From Bacillota bacterium (GTDB lineage Bacteria > Bacillota > Clostridia > Lachnospirales > Lachnospiraceae): a stretch of 64,000 bases of DNA. How positions within the stretch are numbered: position 1 is the first letter of the stretch; each line of letters starts with the position of its first letter. Below, in pieces: positions 25,577 to 33,776 of this stretch. The stretch lies in contig JAEVYY010000008.1 of assembly GCA_023392535.1 (NCBI GenBank), positions 62,001-126,000 of the forward strand, in the 5' to 3' direction. A program made the translations under genes and the position numbers. The notes beneath the pieces were generated by a model. The model worked only from the letters and a program-made list of their open reading frames with translations, had not been told where the DNA came from and did no database searches.

Positions 25577-26293
25577 TTATTTACACATTCTCTTATATTT
25601 GTTTGCCATTATCAGTATCCATAAAACTTGTATTGCCAGTATCATCGCAGACAAATATACCATTTCAATAGGGAATTTCATACCGCTCTTAAGAGTGGAT
25701 GCGCTGCAACCGACCATCCAATACATAGGCCATAAGGTAAAAATATTTTGAGTAATGGAAAAACAGATGGCACAGACACAAACCACAAGGCATAGTTGGA
25801 TGATATGATCAATTGTAAGTGTTCCAATATGATAGATCCCCACACTTATTGTTGTGAGCAAAATACTAGGTATCTTACCAAAAGAATGTTCATATCTTGT
25901 CTGCAAAAAACCATAAATGAACACTACTTCCCATATCGCTAGTCCATTAAATAGGATTGTTGTGAAAATCGTTTCTTCTCCAAAATATTCTTTTAGTTCC
26001 ATTAATCTCCATACCGTCAAGATAAGTGAAAATAAGATTGTTACTCCCATTCTTTTTGATGTAATCCCTAATCCCGATAATCCCTCCTTCTTATATACTG
26101 CTATCCACCAGACTGGAATTCCTACACATACAATAAGTACGGTCAATAGTAAAGATATAATTATTGTATATATTACATTATTCTTATATAAATTTTCAGA
26201 GCTAAAATAAGCAAACCACAACCAAAATAACAATACTACTACTAAAATCAATTCTTTTTTAGGCTCCCATTTTATTAATTTTTTTCTTATCAT
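25577..26293 (-). CDS. CPBP-like membrane protein with degraded protease motif
   Basis: 238 residues with seven to eight hydrophobic helices. Around residues 120-160 the sequence 'LAIWEVVFIYGFLQTRYEHSFG' followed by 'LLTTISVGIYHIG' aligns with the CPBP (Abi) intramembrane protease core, whose first motif is EExxxR and second FxxxH. Here the second Glu is Val and the Arg position is Tyr, so proteolysis is doubtful; the His remains. It may be a non-catalytic relative. The gene is divergent from a TetR gene with an operator-like site just ahead of it, so it is the likely repressed target. Confidence 0.65.
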   Translation of the reverse strand: MIRKKLIKWEPKKELILVVVLLFWLWFAYFSSENLYKNNVIYTIIISLLLTVLIVCVGIPVWWIAVYKKEGLSGLGITSKRMGVTILFSLILTVWRLMELKEYFGEETIFTTILFNGLAIWEVVFIYGFLQTRYEHSFGKIPSILLTTISVGIYHIGTLTIDHIIQLCLVVCVCAICFSITQNIFTLWPMYWMVGCSASTLKSGMKFPIEMVYLSAMILAIQVLWILIMANKYKRMCK

Positions 26294-26317
26294 CTTTTAC
26301 CTACCTTTTCATTTTTT

Positions 26318-26333
26318 CCGAGTAATTATTCGG
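26318..26333. promoter_or_regulatory. TetR operator candidate 1
   Basis: CCGAGTAATTATTCGG, symmetric at 14 of 16 positions, immediately downstream of a minus-strand TATAAT (26339-26334) of the CPBP-like gene. The 17 bases GAGTAATTATTCGGATT recur at site 2 with one difference. Confidence 0.6.
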
Positions 26334-26372
26334 ATTATAATATAGAATATTACACAAATGCTATTCCGTCAA

Positions 26373-26396
26373 TATAATTGTGAGTATTTATTCGGA
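26373..26396. promoter_or_regulatory. TetR promoter -10 and operator candidate 2
   Basis: TATAAT (26373-26378) with TTACAC 17 bases earlier, then GAGTATTTATTCGGATT starting at 26382, a near copy of site 1, 62 bases away. It would overlap the transcription start of the TetR gene, fitting autorepression. Confidence 0.6.
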
Positions 26397-26471
26397 TTTT
26401 AGTGACAAATGAAACATTAAGATTTATACTATTGCAAAAAGCATTTTCGATTACAATCAGAAAGGAAAACT

Positions 26472-27095
26472 ATGATAACATCTAAAATCCGCATTCCTAA
26501 GCAAGAACGAAGTATACGAAAAAAAGAAGCAATTCGGGAAACAGCTTTGCAATTATTCTGCAATAACGGTTACTACCAAACTACTACAAATATAATTGCG
26601 AAAGAATCCCATATGTCTGTGGGAAGTTTATATGAATATTATAAAGATAAAGAAGATATTCTAATTGATATTTTGAATCTGTATTTTGATGAATTTTTAA
26701 ATCATCAGGATTCTATTACAAAGTCTTTTGATGAAATTGCTAGTGTTACAAACAAAATGATATGGATAAGAGAGTTGATTGATAACTTAGTGCAATCGCA
26801 CAAAGCATCGAAAGAATTTAATAAAGAATTGCATTCACTTTATTTTAATATTCCTGCTGTTCGTAAAATTTGTGACGAGCAGAAAAAAAAATTACGTACC
26901 ATTATTTACAATAGTCTGCTTCAGATATCTGACCAATTAAAGGTAGCAGATATTGAAACTGCTACTATTGTTTTTATGGATATTTTAAACGCTACGATAG
27001 ATAGGATCGTCTTTTATCCTTTAGAAATCGATAGTGAACGGATTATCGAAGAAAACACAAAAGTAATCTATTATTATTTATTTAATGAGTTATAG
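26472..27095 (+). CDS. TetR/AcrR family transcriptional regulator
   Basis: 207 residues. The N-terminal helix-turn-helix (about 17-63) is typical: 'IRETALQLFCNNGYYQTTTN', 'IAKESHMSVGSLYEYYKDKEDIL'. The C-terminal ligand-binding part is helical with no recognisable subclass. An AGAAAGG precedes the ATG. It is divergent from the CPBP-like membrane protein with two matched operator-like sites in the 178-base gap, so it likely represses both. Ligand unknown. Confidence 0.92.
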   Translation: MITSKIRIPKQERSIRKKEAIRETALQLFCNNGYYQTTTNIIAKESHMSVGSLYEYYKDKEDILIDILNLYFDEFLNHQDSITKSFDEIASVTNKMIWIRELIDNLVQSHKASKEFNKELHSLYFNIPAVRKICDEQKKKLRTIIYNSLLQISDQLKVADIETATIVFMDILNATIDRIVFYPLEIDSERIIEENTKVIYYYLFNEL

Positions 27096-27100
27096 TCGTT

Positions 27101-28030
27101 TCATCTGCTGCTCTCGAACAGTGCAGAAACCGCTGTCTCATACTCCGCCAGCCTTTGCGATTTTTTAATTTGTTTTAGCTCTTTATGGCTATCAGGAAAT
27201 AATTCTATCAGATAGACCCAAAGTTCCTTCATTTTGAACAGAATATTTCTGTCTCCAAATAATAGTTTCTGATACTCTCCATAAATCCTATCATGAAAAC
27301 TTTTTAGCTTTTTCCTGTCAATTTTATCATCGTTAAGAATCTGGCCGACTAAAAATGGATTTTTAATAACTCCGCGACCCAGCATCATTCTATTCACTTC
27401 TGGAAATTTACTTATAAAATGCGCATAATCTTCTTTTGTAAAAATATCGCCATTATAACAAATAGGATTCTTACTTACTGCCAATGCCTCTTTGAACACA
27501 TTCCAATTTGGTCTATTTTTATAATAGTCTGTCTGTATTCTTGGGTGAATCGTTAGTTCTTTGATTGGATATTTATTAAAAATCTGAATCAATTCACTAA
27601 ATTCCTCCGGATCTACCTTTCCAATTCTAGTCTTAATTGAGATTTCTACCGTTAGTTTTGCAAAGATATTTTCCAGAAATGAATCTAGCGCATCTGGTCT
27701 TGCAAGAAATCCTGCACCTTTTCCTTTTGCCACCACTGTTCCTGATGGACACCCCAGATTTAGATTGATCTCTTCATAACCAAGCAACTGAATAGCTTTC
27801 GCTGTACTGATAAAATCTGCTGCTTTATTCGTCAATATTTGGGGAACCAATGTCAAACCGTTATTGTTTTCCGGCAGAATATCATTGATCTCCCTTTTAG
27901 ACATGGTCCGATGCTCGCTTGCTACAATAAAAGGAGCATAATACTTATCAACAAAACCAAAGCAGTTCTGATATGCATTTCGATAGAGATAGCTCGTTAC
28001 GCCTTCCATTGGTGCTAAGTAAAATTTCAT
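27101..28030 (-). CDS. tRNA-dihydrouridine synthase family flavoprotein
   Basis: 309 residues from ATG 28030 with GAGGAG upstream; the frame runs open to 28099 without a site. The FMN barrel shows 'FYLAPMEGVTSYLYRNAY', 'VPQILTNKAADF', 'EINLNLGCPSGTVVAKGKGAG' with the catalytic Cys, 'ISIKTRIGK', 'ELTIHPR', 'ICYNGDI' and 'RMMLGRGVIKNPFL'. It reduces uridines in the tRNA D-loop using NADPH. It is slightly shorter than DusB and departs from it in several loops, so it belongs to a side branch common in Clostridia. Confidence 0.9.
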   Translation of the reverse strand: MKFYLAPMEGVTSYLYRNAYQNCFGFVDKYYAPFIVASEHRTMSKREINDILPENNNGLTLVPQILTNKAADFISTAKAIQLLGYEEINLNLGCPSGTVVAKGKGAGFLARPDALDSFLENIFAKLTVEISIKTRIGKVDPEEFSELIQIFNKYPIKELTIHPRIQTDYYKNRPNWNVFKEALAVSKNPICYNGDIFTKEDYAHFISKFPEVNRMMLGRGVIKNPFLVGQILNDDKIDRKKLKSFHDRIYGEYQKLLFGDRNILFKMKELWVYLIELFPDSHKELKQIKKSQRLAEYETAVSALFESSR

Positions 28031-28137
28031 TTTGAATCTCCTCTTTCTAGTTAAACATGTATACTTTTTTATTATCTGTTTTTTTCCAAAATAAATCAAT
28101 CCCTCTTATTCATTCCTTTCATATACAGTCCCATACG

Positions 28138-28186
28138 AAAAAAGAACTTGCGCTCCATTGATAAAAACCAATAGAGCGCAAGTTCC
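28138..28186 (-). terminator. Terminator of the nanE-to-FAD-oxidoreductase operon
   Basis: GAACTTGCGCTC (28145-28156) pairs with GAGCGCAAGTTC (28175-28186); the stem continues with ATTG/CAAT past one mismatch. On the minus strand at least six T follow. It sits 13 bases after the FAD oxidoreductase stop. Confidence 0.9.
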
Positions 28187-28198
28187 AGTGAATATTTA

Positions 28199-29536
28199 TT
28201 AGGAATTACTATGTAACAGTTTTCCATCTATCTTTCCTACTTGTGTATCATTCATCCTTGCATATACGGATGCTTTTCCTGCAGATTCCCCTATGTCTAT
28301 AACCGTTGGCTGTATTCTAATGCTGGCCTGCATCAAAAAGGTGGTGGAGATACATCTTCCGGCAACGATTAGGTTATCTACCTCATTACATAGCAAAGCG
28401 CGATAAGGAATCTCATAATACTCTCCTTTTTGAAACTTATCTTTATGCATGAGGCCTTTACTTGCCGAGTGCACATCAATATACCAGTCACCTTTTGCAA
28501 TTGCATCATCAAATCTTGCACGATTACTGTAGTCCTCTTCTGATAGAACATATTTTCCTATCAATCGATAGGACTCTCTCACACCCAACATATTTGCTAT
28601 TTGTGAAAGGTATGCATGCTCAAACCCAGGCATATAGGAATTTAAAAATTTCACCAGTCTGCCAATCATTTTCCTTCCTTCCGTCATCGCTTCGGATCGT
28701 GCAAGCATATCTGTGTTTTTGCGAAGCGTCCCTATATGCGGACAGTTAAAGCTCATACACCCGCTTTTTCCAGGAATAGAAAAGCATTGATAATACCGCA
28801 GATCAGCTTCCTTAAGCATTCCAGCTTCCAAACCTCTTCGGAAGATTGGTTCTAATTTAAATTCTTTTCCCGCCACCATGGCTGATTCAAAGAAATATCC
28901 GTCTGTCAAAGGCGAAAATTGATCCTGCTGTGATAAACAATACTGGCGGTATTTTTCTACATCAATTCCTCCCATCTCGAATCGGAGTGAACTCATCTGA
29001 TTATTCCCGTCTTCATCTCCATGCGAAACAGCAACACCGGCACTTCTGGTTAGAATGGCATCACCACTTGCATCAATAAAAGTTCTTGCCTTAATTGCTA
29101 CCATTCCTTCGACTGTCATAACCAAAATGGTATCAATCCTATCATTGGACTTCATACAATCTATGAAACAGGTATCATACAATATCCTGCCTCCATAAGC
29201 AAGATATAATTCTTCTAGTACTACTGACATATTTTCTGCACTGAACCAGACATATTCCCCTATCCGATCTCTTGTTTCCATTCCCTTTTCTTTTAACTTT
29301 TCTTCTATTTCATAAAAGTTTTCAAAATGTGTTACATGTGAGGGCATCATAGGACATACCAGCGCATTTGTCTGGCTCCCACCCAGCAATGTTGATTTTT
29401 CTATGATTAGTGTACGATTTCCACCCTTAGCCGAACTGATACCTGCAGAGGCACCTGCCGTTCCTCCTCCAACAATTACGGTGTCATATTCACCAATCAC
29501 TCTTATTTCCTTATTCCCATATTTGATATGATTCAT
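28199..29536 (-). CDS. FAD-dependent oxidoreductase (PF12831-like)
   Basis: 445 residues. An N-terminal Rossmann dinucleotide site (VIVGGGTAGASAGISSAKGG, about 20-39) with the ribose-binding Glu (IIEKSTLLGG) is followed by 'ALVCPMMPSHV', 'FIDASGDAILTRSAGV' (the second FAD motif) and the C-terminal 'NLIVAGRCISTTFLMQASIRIQPT' with the FAD-closing loop. There is no signal peptide. Members of this family oxidise diverse hydroxyl or amine substrates. It overlaps the HExxH gene by 4 bases and ends the operon that starts at nanE. The substrate is unknown; a role in an amino-sugar or lactam-type pathway is inferred only from position. Confidence 0.85.
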   Translation of the reverse strand: MNHIKYGNKEIRVIGEYDTVIVGGGTAGASAGISSAKGGNRTLIIEKSTLLGGSQTNALVCPMMPSHVTHFENFYEIEEKLKEKGMETRDRIGEYVWFSAENMSVVLEELYLAYGGRILYDTCFIDCMKSNDRIDTILVMTVEGMVAIKARTFIDASGDAILTRSAGVAVSHGDEDGNNQMSSLRFEMGGIDVEKYRQYCLSQQDQFSPLTDGYFFESAMVAGKEFKLEPIFRRGLEAGMLKEADLRYYQCFSIPGKSGCMSFNCPHIGTLRKNTDMLARSEAMTEGRKMIGRLVKFLNSYMPGFEHAYLSQIANMLGVRESYRLIGKYVLSEEDYSNRARFDDAIAKGDWYIDVHSASKGLMHKDKFQKGEYYEIPYRALLCNEVDNLIVAGRCISTTFLMQASIRIQPTVIDIGESAGKASVYARMNDTQVGKIDGKLLHSNS

Positions 29537-30186
29537 CTTGTTCCTCCCCGAAGTGATTCTTCGGCATCTAAAAAAAATTGAAATACCTCATTTTCCCCAT
29601 AAACTCCTTTTTCGATCAGACACATATAATCCATTAGCTTTGGGTGCAGTGGAGCTTTTGTTATGATCTTGGCAAATCTGTGTGCTGCTATCTCACTGCA
29701 TTTAAGAACTGCTGATTTTTTATTGATTACATGCATGATTTTACGATTCACTTTAGGGAGTATTTCATAAGTTCTTTTATCTTGTTCAAATTCATAAAAA
29801 TGATAAAATTCGTGTGCCATATGAATCTCTAATAATTCTTCCAATGTTATCTGAAATCCATACTGATTAAGGGCATCCATTTTTTTTTGGATACCGGGCA
29901 AATAGATATCAATCATCTTGCATTTTTTATCATAATATATCTGAGATTGGATCTCCGAAAATGTCATTTCATTTTGATTCGTGTTCTCGTGATAATATAT
30001 TTTCACATTTGATTGCTGTAACATAGCAGTTAAATTCTGATTCTCATATTGTTTTACTGTTTTTTCTGCAATTGCAAAGCTTTCTCGGATATAAAATCCG
30101 ATATCATCTATTTTGGAAAACATAGGATCTTCCTTTAAATCACAATATGCTAAAATTTCATCTGATATCTGCTCCCATTTCAACAT
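29533..30186 (-). CDS. Uncharacterised protein with HExxH metalloprotease-like motif
   Basis: 217 residues, soluble, no signal peptide. Around residue 123-133 'IHMAHEFYHFYEFEQ' contains HEFYH, an HExxH zinc motif, and 'KCSEIAAHRFAKII' about 45 residues later has a Glu that could be the third ligand, as in gluzincin-type enzymes. The rest is helical and I recognise no family. The gene is 4 bases after hyuA-like and overlaps the FAD oxidoreductase by 4 bases, so the three are tightly coupled. It could process a partner protein or act as a hydrolase in the pathway. Function unknown. Confidence 0.7.
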   Translation of the reverse strand: MLKWEQISDEILAYCDLKEDPMFSKIDDIGFYIRESFAIAEKTVKQYENQNLTAMLQQSNVKIYYHENTNQNEMTFSEIQSQIYYDKKCKMIDIYLPGIQKKMDALNQYGFQITLEELLEIHMAHEFYHFYEFEQDKRTYEILPKVNRKIMHVINKKSAVLKCSEIAAHRFAKIITKAPLHPKLMDYMCLIEKGVYGENEVFQFFLDAEESLRGGTR

Positions 30187-30190
30187 ACTT

Positions 30191-32338
30191 TTAATCCTTT
30201 GCTGCTGCTACAATAATATTACAATCATCTTCTGCGAACTCTAATTCCATTTCAGCTAAAGAGAGCAATTGTTCTTTGTTTATTACACCGCTCAAATCCA
30301 GTGTCTTTTGCTTAAAATAAAGATACGTCTTGGGTAGTGTTGCCCCCGCATCAGTATACTGTGTCATACCATCTATAAATTCTTCAAAAACAGAATGTAA
30401 CTGATTTTTACGTATTACCTGAATTCTTGCATTGTCTTTTTGCAGACGGATGACCCCTTCCTCGTCGATAATACGAACCATGTGCGTTTTCTTTTTTAGT
30501 AAACCAAAAAAGAATTTAGTAACTTTATTTATTTCATATGCATGCCACCTTCCCGCATGCCCTGCTACTTTAATTTCACTTAAGTCTGTCTGTACCGCCT
30601 CTTGTATAATGTTTCGCAGCTCTGTTTCCGTCTTTGCCTGCGCATTCATCTCTTTTGTTCTAAGTTCCGTTGCACCTGTAGCTATGGCACGTAAAATATT
30701 TTTTTGACTATCAATCTCAATCGATATCTCCACTGTTTGTGGATTTGCCCCTGCTTTTGTTATCACTTCCATGACATCGCTGCGTATCTTTCTGATATCT
30801 TCCTCTGTGGGATTTGCAACATTCCTCTCCACCTGCTCTCTGACAAGCGCAAGAGAAACACCAATCGTTGAAATATAAGGGGCATTTTTAGCAATTCTTT
30901 GTCTGATTTCCATTTTCTCTGAAAGGTATGGCGTAACTACAGCTGCAGAGCCTCCTCCTCCTACAAGGTAAATGAGATTTCGATTGAGATCATAGTCTTT
31001 TATAAGTTCTTCAACAACAGACTTTATCTTATCCATTGCTATTTCCATAGCTTGTTTACATGCTTCTTCCACGGTGGTTCCTATCTCATCGGCCAATACT
31101 TTCCATGCTATCATCGCTGCTTCCACATTACCATATGCATAATCATCTTTCGGAACGTATCCCAGTATATTGGCAGCACCAGCAAGTGTCAGGGCGAAGC
31201 TTTCACCACTCTCACAGGTAACAACCGCGTATTTCGCCTGATCCTCCTTTCTCGGAGCAATCAGTTTCAGTTCTGGTCTAACCATTTTATCTAATTTGGC
31301 AAAGACTTCATATTCTTTTTCTGCAATATGTGCGGAGCGTGGTCCTACATCTGTAATTTTTTTATTTTCTACTACGATCATACTTCCACCTGCGATTCCA
31401 AGTGTACGTACATCCAAAGAAGTCAGATATAATTTATGACCGCCTACCTGTGCATTCTTTATCATGACCTTTCCATCTTTAATGGCTGAAATATCCGTAG
31501 AGGTTCCACCAACTTCAAGAAAAATTCCGTCTGTGATTTTTTCGTACATCAGTGCCCCTGCTACACCTGCTGCCAATCCTGACAGCATTGTCATAATTGG
31601 TCGTTTTCGCACTTCATCCACACTCATGACACCACCATCACATCGCATTATCATAAGTGGTTTCTTTATACCGGATTCTTTTACCGCACCTTCCGTCATA
31701 TTTGCAGTTTCCATCATCTTAGGTATTAATGCAGCGTTTACAACTGCCGTTCTGGTTCTTGCCTGCAGACCATACAATTGTGAAATTTCATATCCTCCAG
31801 TAGCAAGCATATTTTCTTGGTTGGATAGTTCAATCACTTGTTTTTCATGGTCAGGATTATCAACGGAATACGCTTCTGAAGCAACAATTACTTCCGCCCC
31901 TTCTTCCGCTAATTTACGGATTGCACTTCTGATTTCCTGTTCCTCTAAAGCCGCAGAATCCATAAAGGTATGTTTTGTATAAAGATATTTCTCTGATGCC
32001 AGAAGAATATCCCCGACTCTAGTTTCTCCCTTAGCCCTAATACCTTCTGCACCAGTTCCCATGCCAATAATTCCAACTTTAGCGACATCACCCTCTAATA
32101 AAGCATTGGTTGCCTGTGTAGTACCATGCGCAATAAAAATAACATCCCCCGGATCAATGGAATTTTTCTCCAATACAATATCAATTGCCTCAATGATTCC
32201 TTGTGCAACACCCTTATCTGCGTGATGAGTCGTTGGAACTTTTTCTTTTGCTATTACTTCATATGTCTGATTATCGATGACAACGGCATCTGTAAAAGTC
32301 CCTCCTACATCAATACCTATTCTAACTTTTCTGCTCAT
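30191..32338 (-). CDS. Hydantoinase/oxoprolinase family protein (HyuA-like)
   Basis: 715 residues, the normal size for HyuA subunits. The N-terminal ATPase half shows 'RIGIDVGGTFTDAVVID' (phosphate 1), 'IFIAHGTTQATNALLEGD', 'EGAEVIVASEAYSVDNPDHE' and the hydantoinase A core 'SGLAAGVAGALMYEKITDGIFLEVGGTSTD' split by a Gly-rich turn, 'LGIAGGSMIVV' and 'LIYLVGGGGSAAVVTPYL'. Family enzymes use ATP to open lactam or hydantoin rings or carboxylate ketones, usually with a HyuB partner, which is absent from this operon. Its stop lies 4 bases before the HExxH gene start. A hairpin at 32365-32391 lies just upstream. Confidence 0.88.
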   Translation of the reverse strand: MSRKVRIGIDVGGTFTDAVVIDNQTYEVIAKEKVPTTHHADKGVAQGIIEAIDIVLEKNSIDPGDVIFIAHGTTQATNALLEGDVAKVGIIGMGTGAEGIRAKGETRVGDILLASEKYLYTKHTFMDSAALEEQEIRSAIRKLAEEGAEVIVASEAYSVDNPDHEKQVIELSNQENMLATGGYEISQLYGLQARTRTAVVNAALIPKMMETANMTEGAVKESGIKKPLMIMRCDGGVMSVDEVRKRPIMTMLSGLAAGVAGALMYEKITDGIFLEVGGTSTDISAIKDGKVMIKNAQVGGHKLYLTSLDVRTLGIAGGSMIVVENKKITDVGPRSAHIAEKEYEVFAKLDKMVRPELKLIAPRKEDQAKYAVVTCESGESFALTLAGAANILGYVPKDDYAYGNVEAAMIAWKVLADEIGTTVEEACKQAMEIAMDKIKSVVEELIKDYDLNRNLIYLVGGGGSAAVVTPYLSEKMEIRQRIAKNAPYISTIGVSLALVREQVERNVANPTEEDIRKIRSDVMEVITKAGANPQTVEISIEIDSQKNILRAIATGATELRTKEMNAQAKTETELRNIIQEAVQTDLSEIKVAGHAGRWHAYEINKVTKFFFGLLKKKTHMVRIIDEEGVIRLQKDNARIQVIRKNQLHSVFEEFIDGMTQYTDAGATLPKTYLYFKQKTLDLSGVINKEQLLSLAEMELEFAEDDCNIIVAAAKD

Positions 32339-32364
32339 CTGACTGTTTCCTTCCTATTCCTTAC

Positions 32365-32391
32365 AGAAGGCTGTCTTAAGAACAGCCTTCT
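32365..32391 (-). other. Intra-operon hairpin before hyuA-like
   Basis: AGAAGGCTGT / ACAGCCTTCT, a perfect 10-bp stem with a 7-base loop between the permease stop and the HyuA-like start. No U-run follows on the minus strand. It probably adjusts message stability or processing and does not terminate. Confidence 0.5.
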
Positions 32392-32405
32392 ACTTACTAC
32401 TTCTA

Positions 32406-33698
32406 TTAAAAAATAAAGATTGCTGTATATAATAAAATTCCAAATGCCATTACGATAGTATAAGGCAACGTCGATTTTAAGATATCATTGACATCTACTT
32501 TTGCAAAGTCCGCTACAATTACATTCTGTGTATTGGTAGGATCCGAAATACATTGCACCACACTGGTACTTCTTAAAGCCATTCCCACTGCTACAGGGCT
32601 AAGTGTTCCAGCTGCAAGGAAAATGTTTGCCAAACCAGAACCAAGTCCATACATATTCAGAGGTCCACGATAAAGCGCCAATGGGGATAATACTGTAAAA
32701 ATTATTACATAGACAACAGGATTTGCTGGTAAGATAGCACTGATCAGTGGTTGCATCAATGCTGTTGTTGCTTCTGCCGCAACACCGTTCAATAAAATAC
32801 CAATTCCAATCATTAATGCAATCACACCTGCTACATCTTTAATTCCTTCTACTACTGCACTGGAAGTAATCTGTACGATTTGTTTGGGAGAAGTAATTAA
32901 TACCGTCACAATAATCGCAATCAGCAAGCTTGTTTCTGCATTCAATTTGAATAAGAAAACAAGTAAAATAGGTAATAATGGAGTGAATAGTGCAAAGGGA
33001 TTTAATCTCTTTCTCTCTCTATCTTCTGCTGGCATTGCCCAAGAGCTTCTTACTGACTTTTTACTTACATTGATTACAATATAAGCTATGGTTACGACAA
33101 TGCTGATGATTCCCATTACCAATGATGTGGATTTAATTACTTCCATGTCCATACCGATGACATCTATGTACATCTGATAATTAGCTACATTAAAGATCAA
33201 TCCAATGCTTAATCCCATCAATACAAGACTTGCTGCTACAGTAGGTGCAATACCTGCGGACAACATAAGGGGAATTACAATCGTAGATACCATAATTACT
33301 GGTCCTGCACCGCTGATAGCTGTGAAGATTACAGCCGTTGCTGCCGTTAATACAATGGCTATTGCCAATGGCTTGTCTCCTGCTAATTCAGCTGCTTTTC
33401 GAATGATTGCATCTGAAATTCCTTGTTTTTGAATAATTTTGGCAAATATGGCTCCAAAAATTGTTGCAATAATCGTTCCCGCTAATTTGGATGCGCCACC
33501 TGCAATAACAAAAGCCATGATTGTCTGACCTTCCTCAGTGACTGGTTTTATAAAAGGAACTCCTGCAATCGCTGCAATAATAATTCCTAATAATGGCAGT
33601 GCTAAAATTGCCGGTAACTTTTTGGTCATCATCAATACGATACCTATCATAAAAACTAGTAAAATTAAGATAACCTGAACATTTAAAAAATTTCCCAT
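32406..33698 (-). CDS. CitMHS/GntP-like ion-coupled permease
   Basis: 430 residues from ATG 33698 with GGAAG upstream; the earlier part of the frame has no site. There are eleven to twelve hydrophobic helices. 'FTAISGAGPVIMVSTIVIPLMLSAGIAP' (quoted in part here as AISGAGPVIMVSTIVIPLML) and 'YRGPLNMYGLGSGLANI' resemble the re-entrant loops of the ion-transporter superfamily to which citrate and gluconate symporters belong. The substrate would be an organic anion. It is placed after the RpiR regulator and before hyuA-like, so it probably imports the operon's substrate. It does not resemble known sialic acid transporters. Confidence 0.8.
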   Translation of the reverse strand: MGNFLNVQVILILLVFMIGIVLMMTKKLPAILALPLLGIIIAAIAGVPFIKPVTEEGQTIMAFVIAGGASKLAGTIIATIFGAIFAKIIQKQGISDAIIRKAAELAGDKPLAIAIVLTAATAVIFTAISGAGPVIMVSTIVIPLMLSAGIAPTVAASLVLMGLSIGLIFNVANYQMYIDVIGMDMEVIKSTSLVMGIISIVVTIAYIVINVSKKSVRSSWAMPAEDRERKRLNPFALFTPLLPILLVFLFKLNAETSLLIAIIVTVLITSPKQIVQITSSAVVEGIKDVAGVIALMIGIGILLNGVAAEATTALMQPLISAILPANPVVYVIIFTVLSPLALYRGPLNMYGLGSGLANIFLAAGTLSPVAVGMALRSTSVVQCISDPTNTQNVIVADFAKVDVNDILKSTLPYTIVMAFGILLYTAIFIF

Positions 33699-33728
33699 TT
33701 TCTCTTCCTTCTTTCTCTTATTTATTTT

Positions 33729-33765
33729 ATATCTGCTGATCTGCAGATATGAAACCAAATTTGGT
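33729..33765. promoter_or_regulatory. Two palindromes ahead of the permease gene
   Basis: ATATCTGC-tgatct-GCAGATAT (33729-33750) is an 8-bp inverted repeat and ACCAAATTTGGT (33754-33765) is a perfect 12-base palindrome, both within the 78 bases between the RpiR stop and the permease start. They could be an operator and an RNA hairpin that separate the regulatory and catabolic halves of the operon. Confidence 0.45.
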
Positions 33766-33776
33766 GCTGGTATAAA

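Noticed and set aside
31464..31982. 172-codon open frame on the plus strand
   Set aside because: Antisense to the HyuA-like gene, whose motifs are complete; no ribosome site and a Ser/Ile-rich composition.
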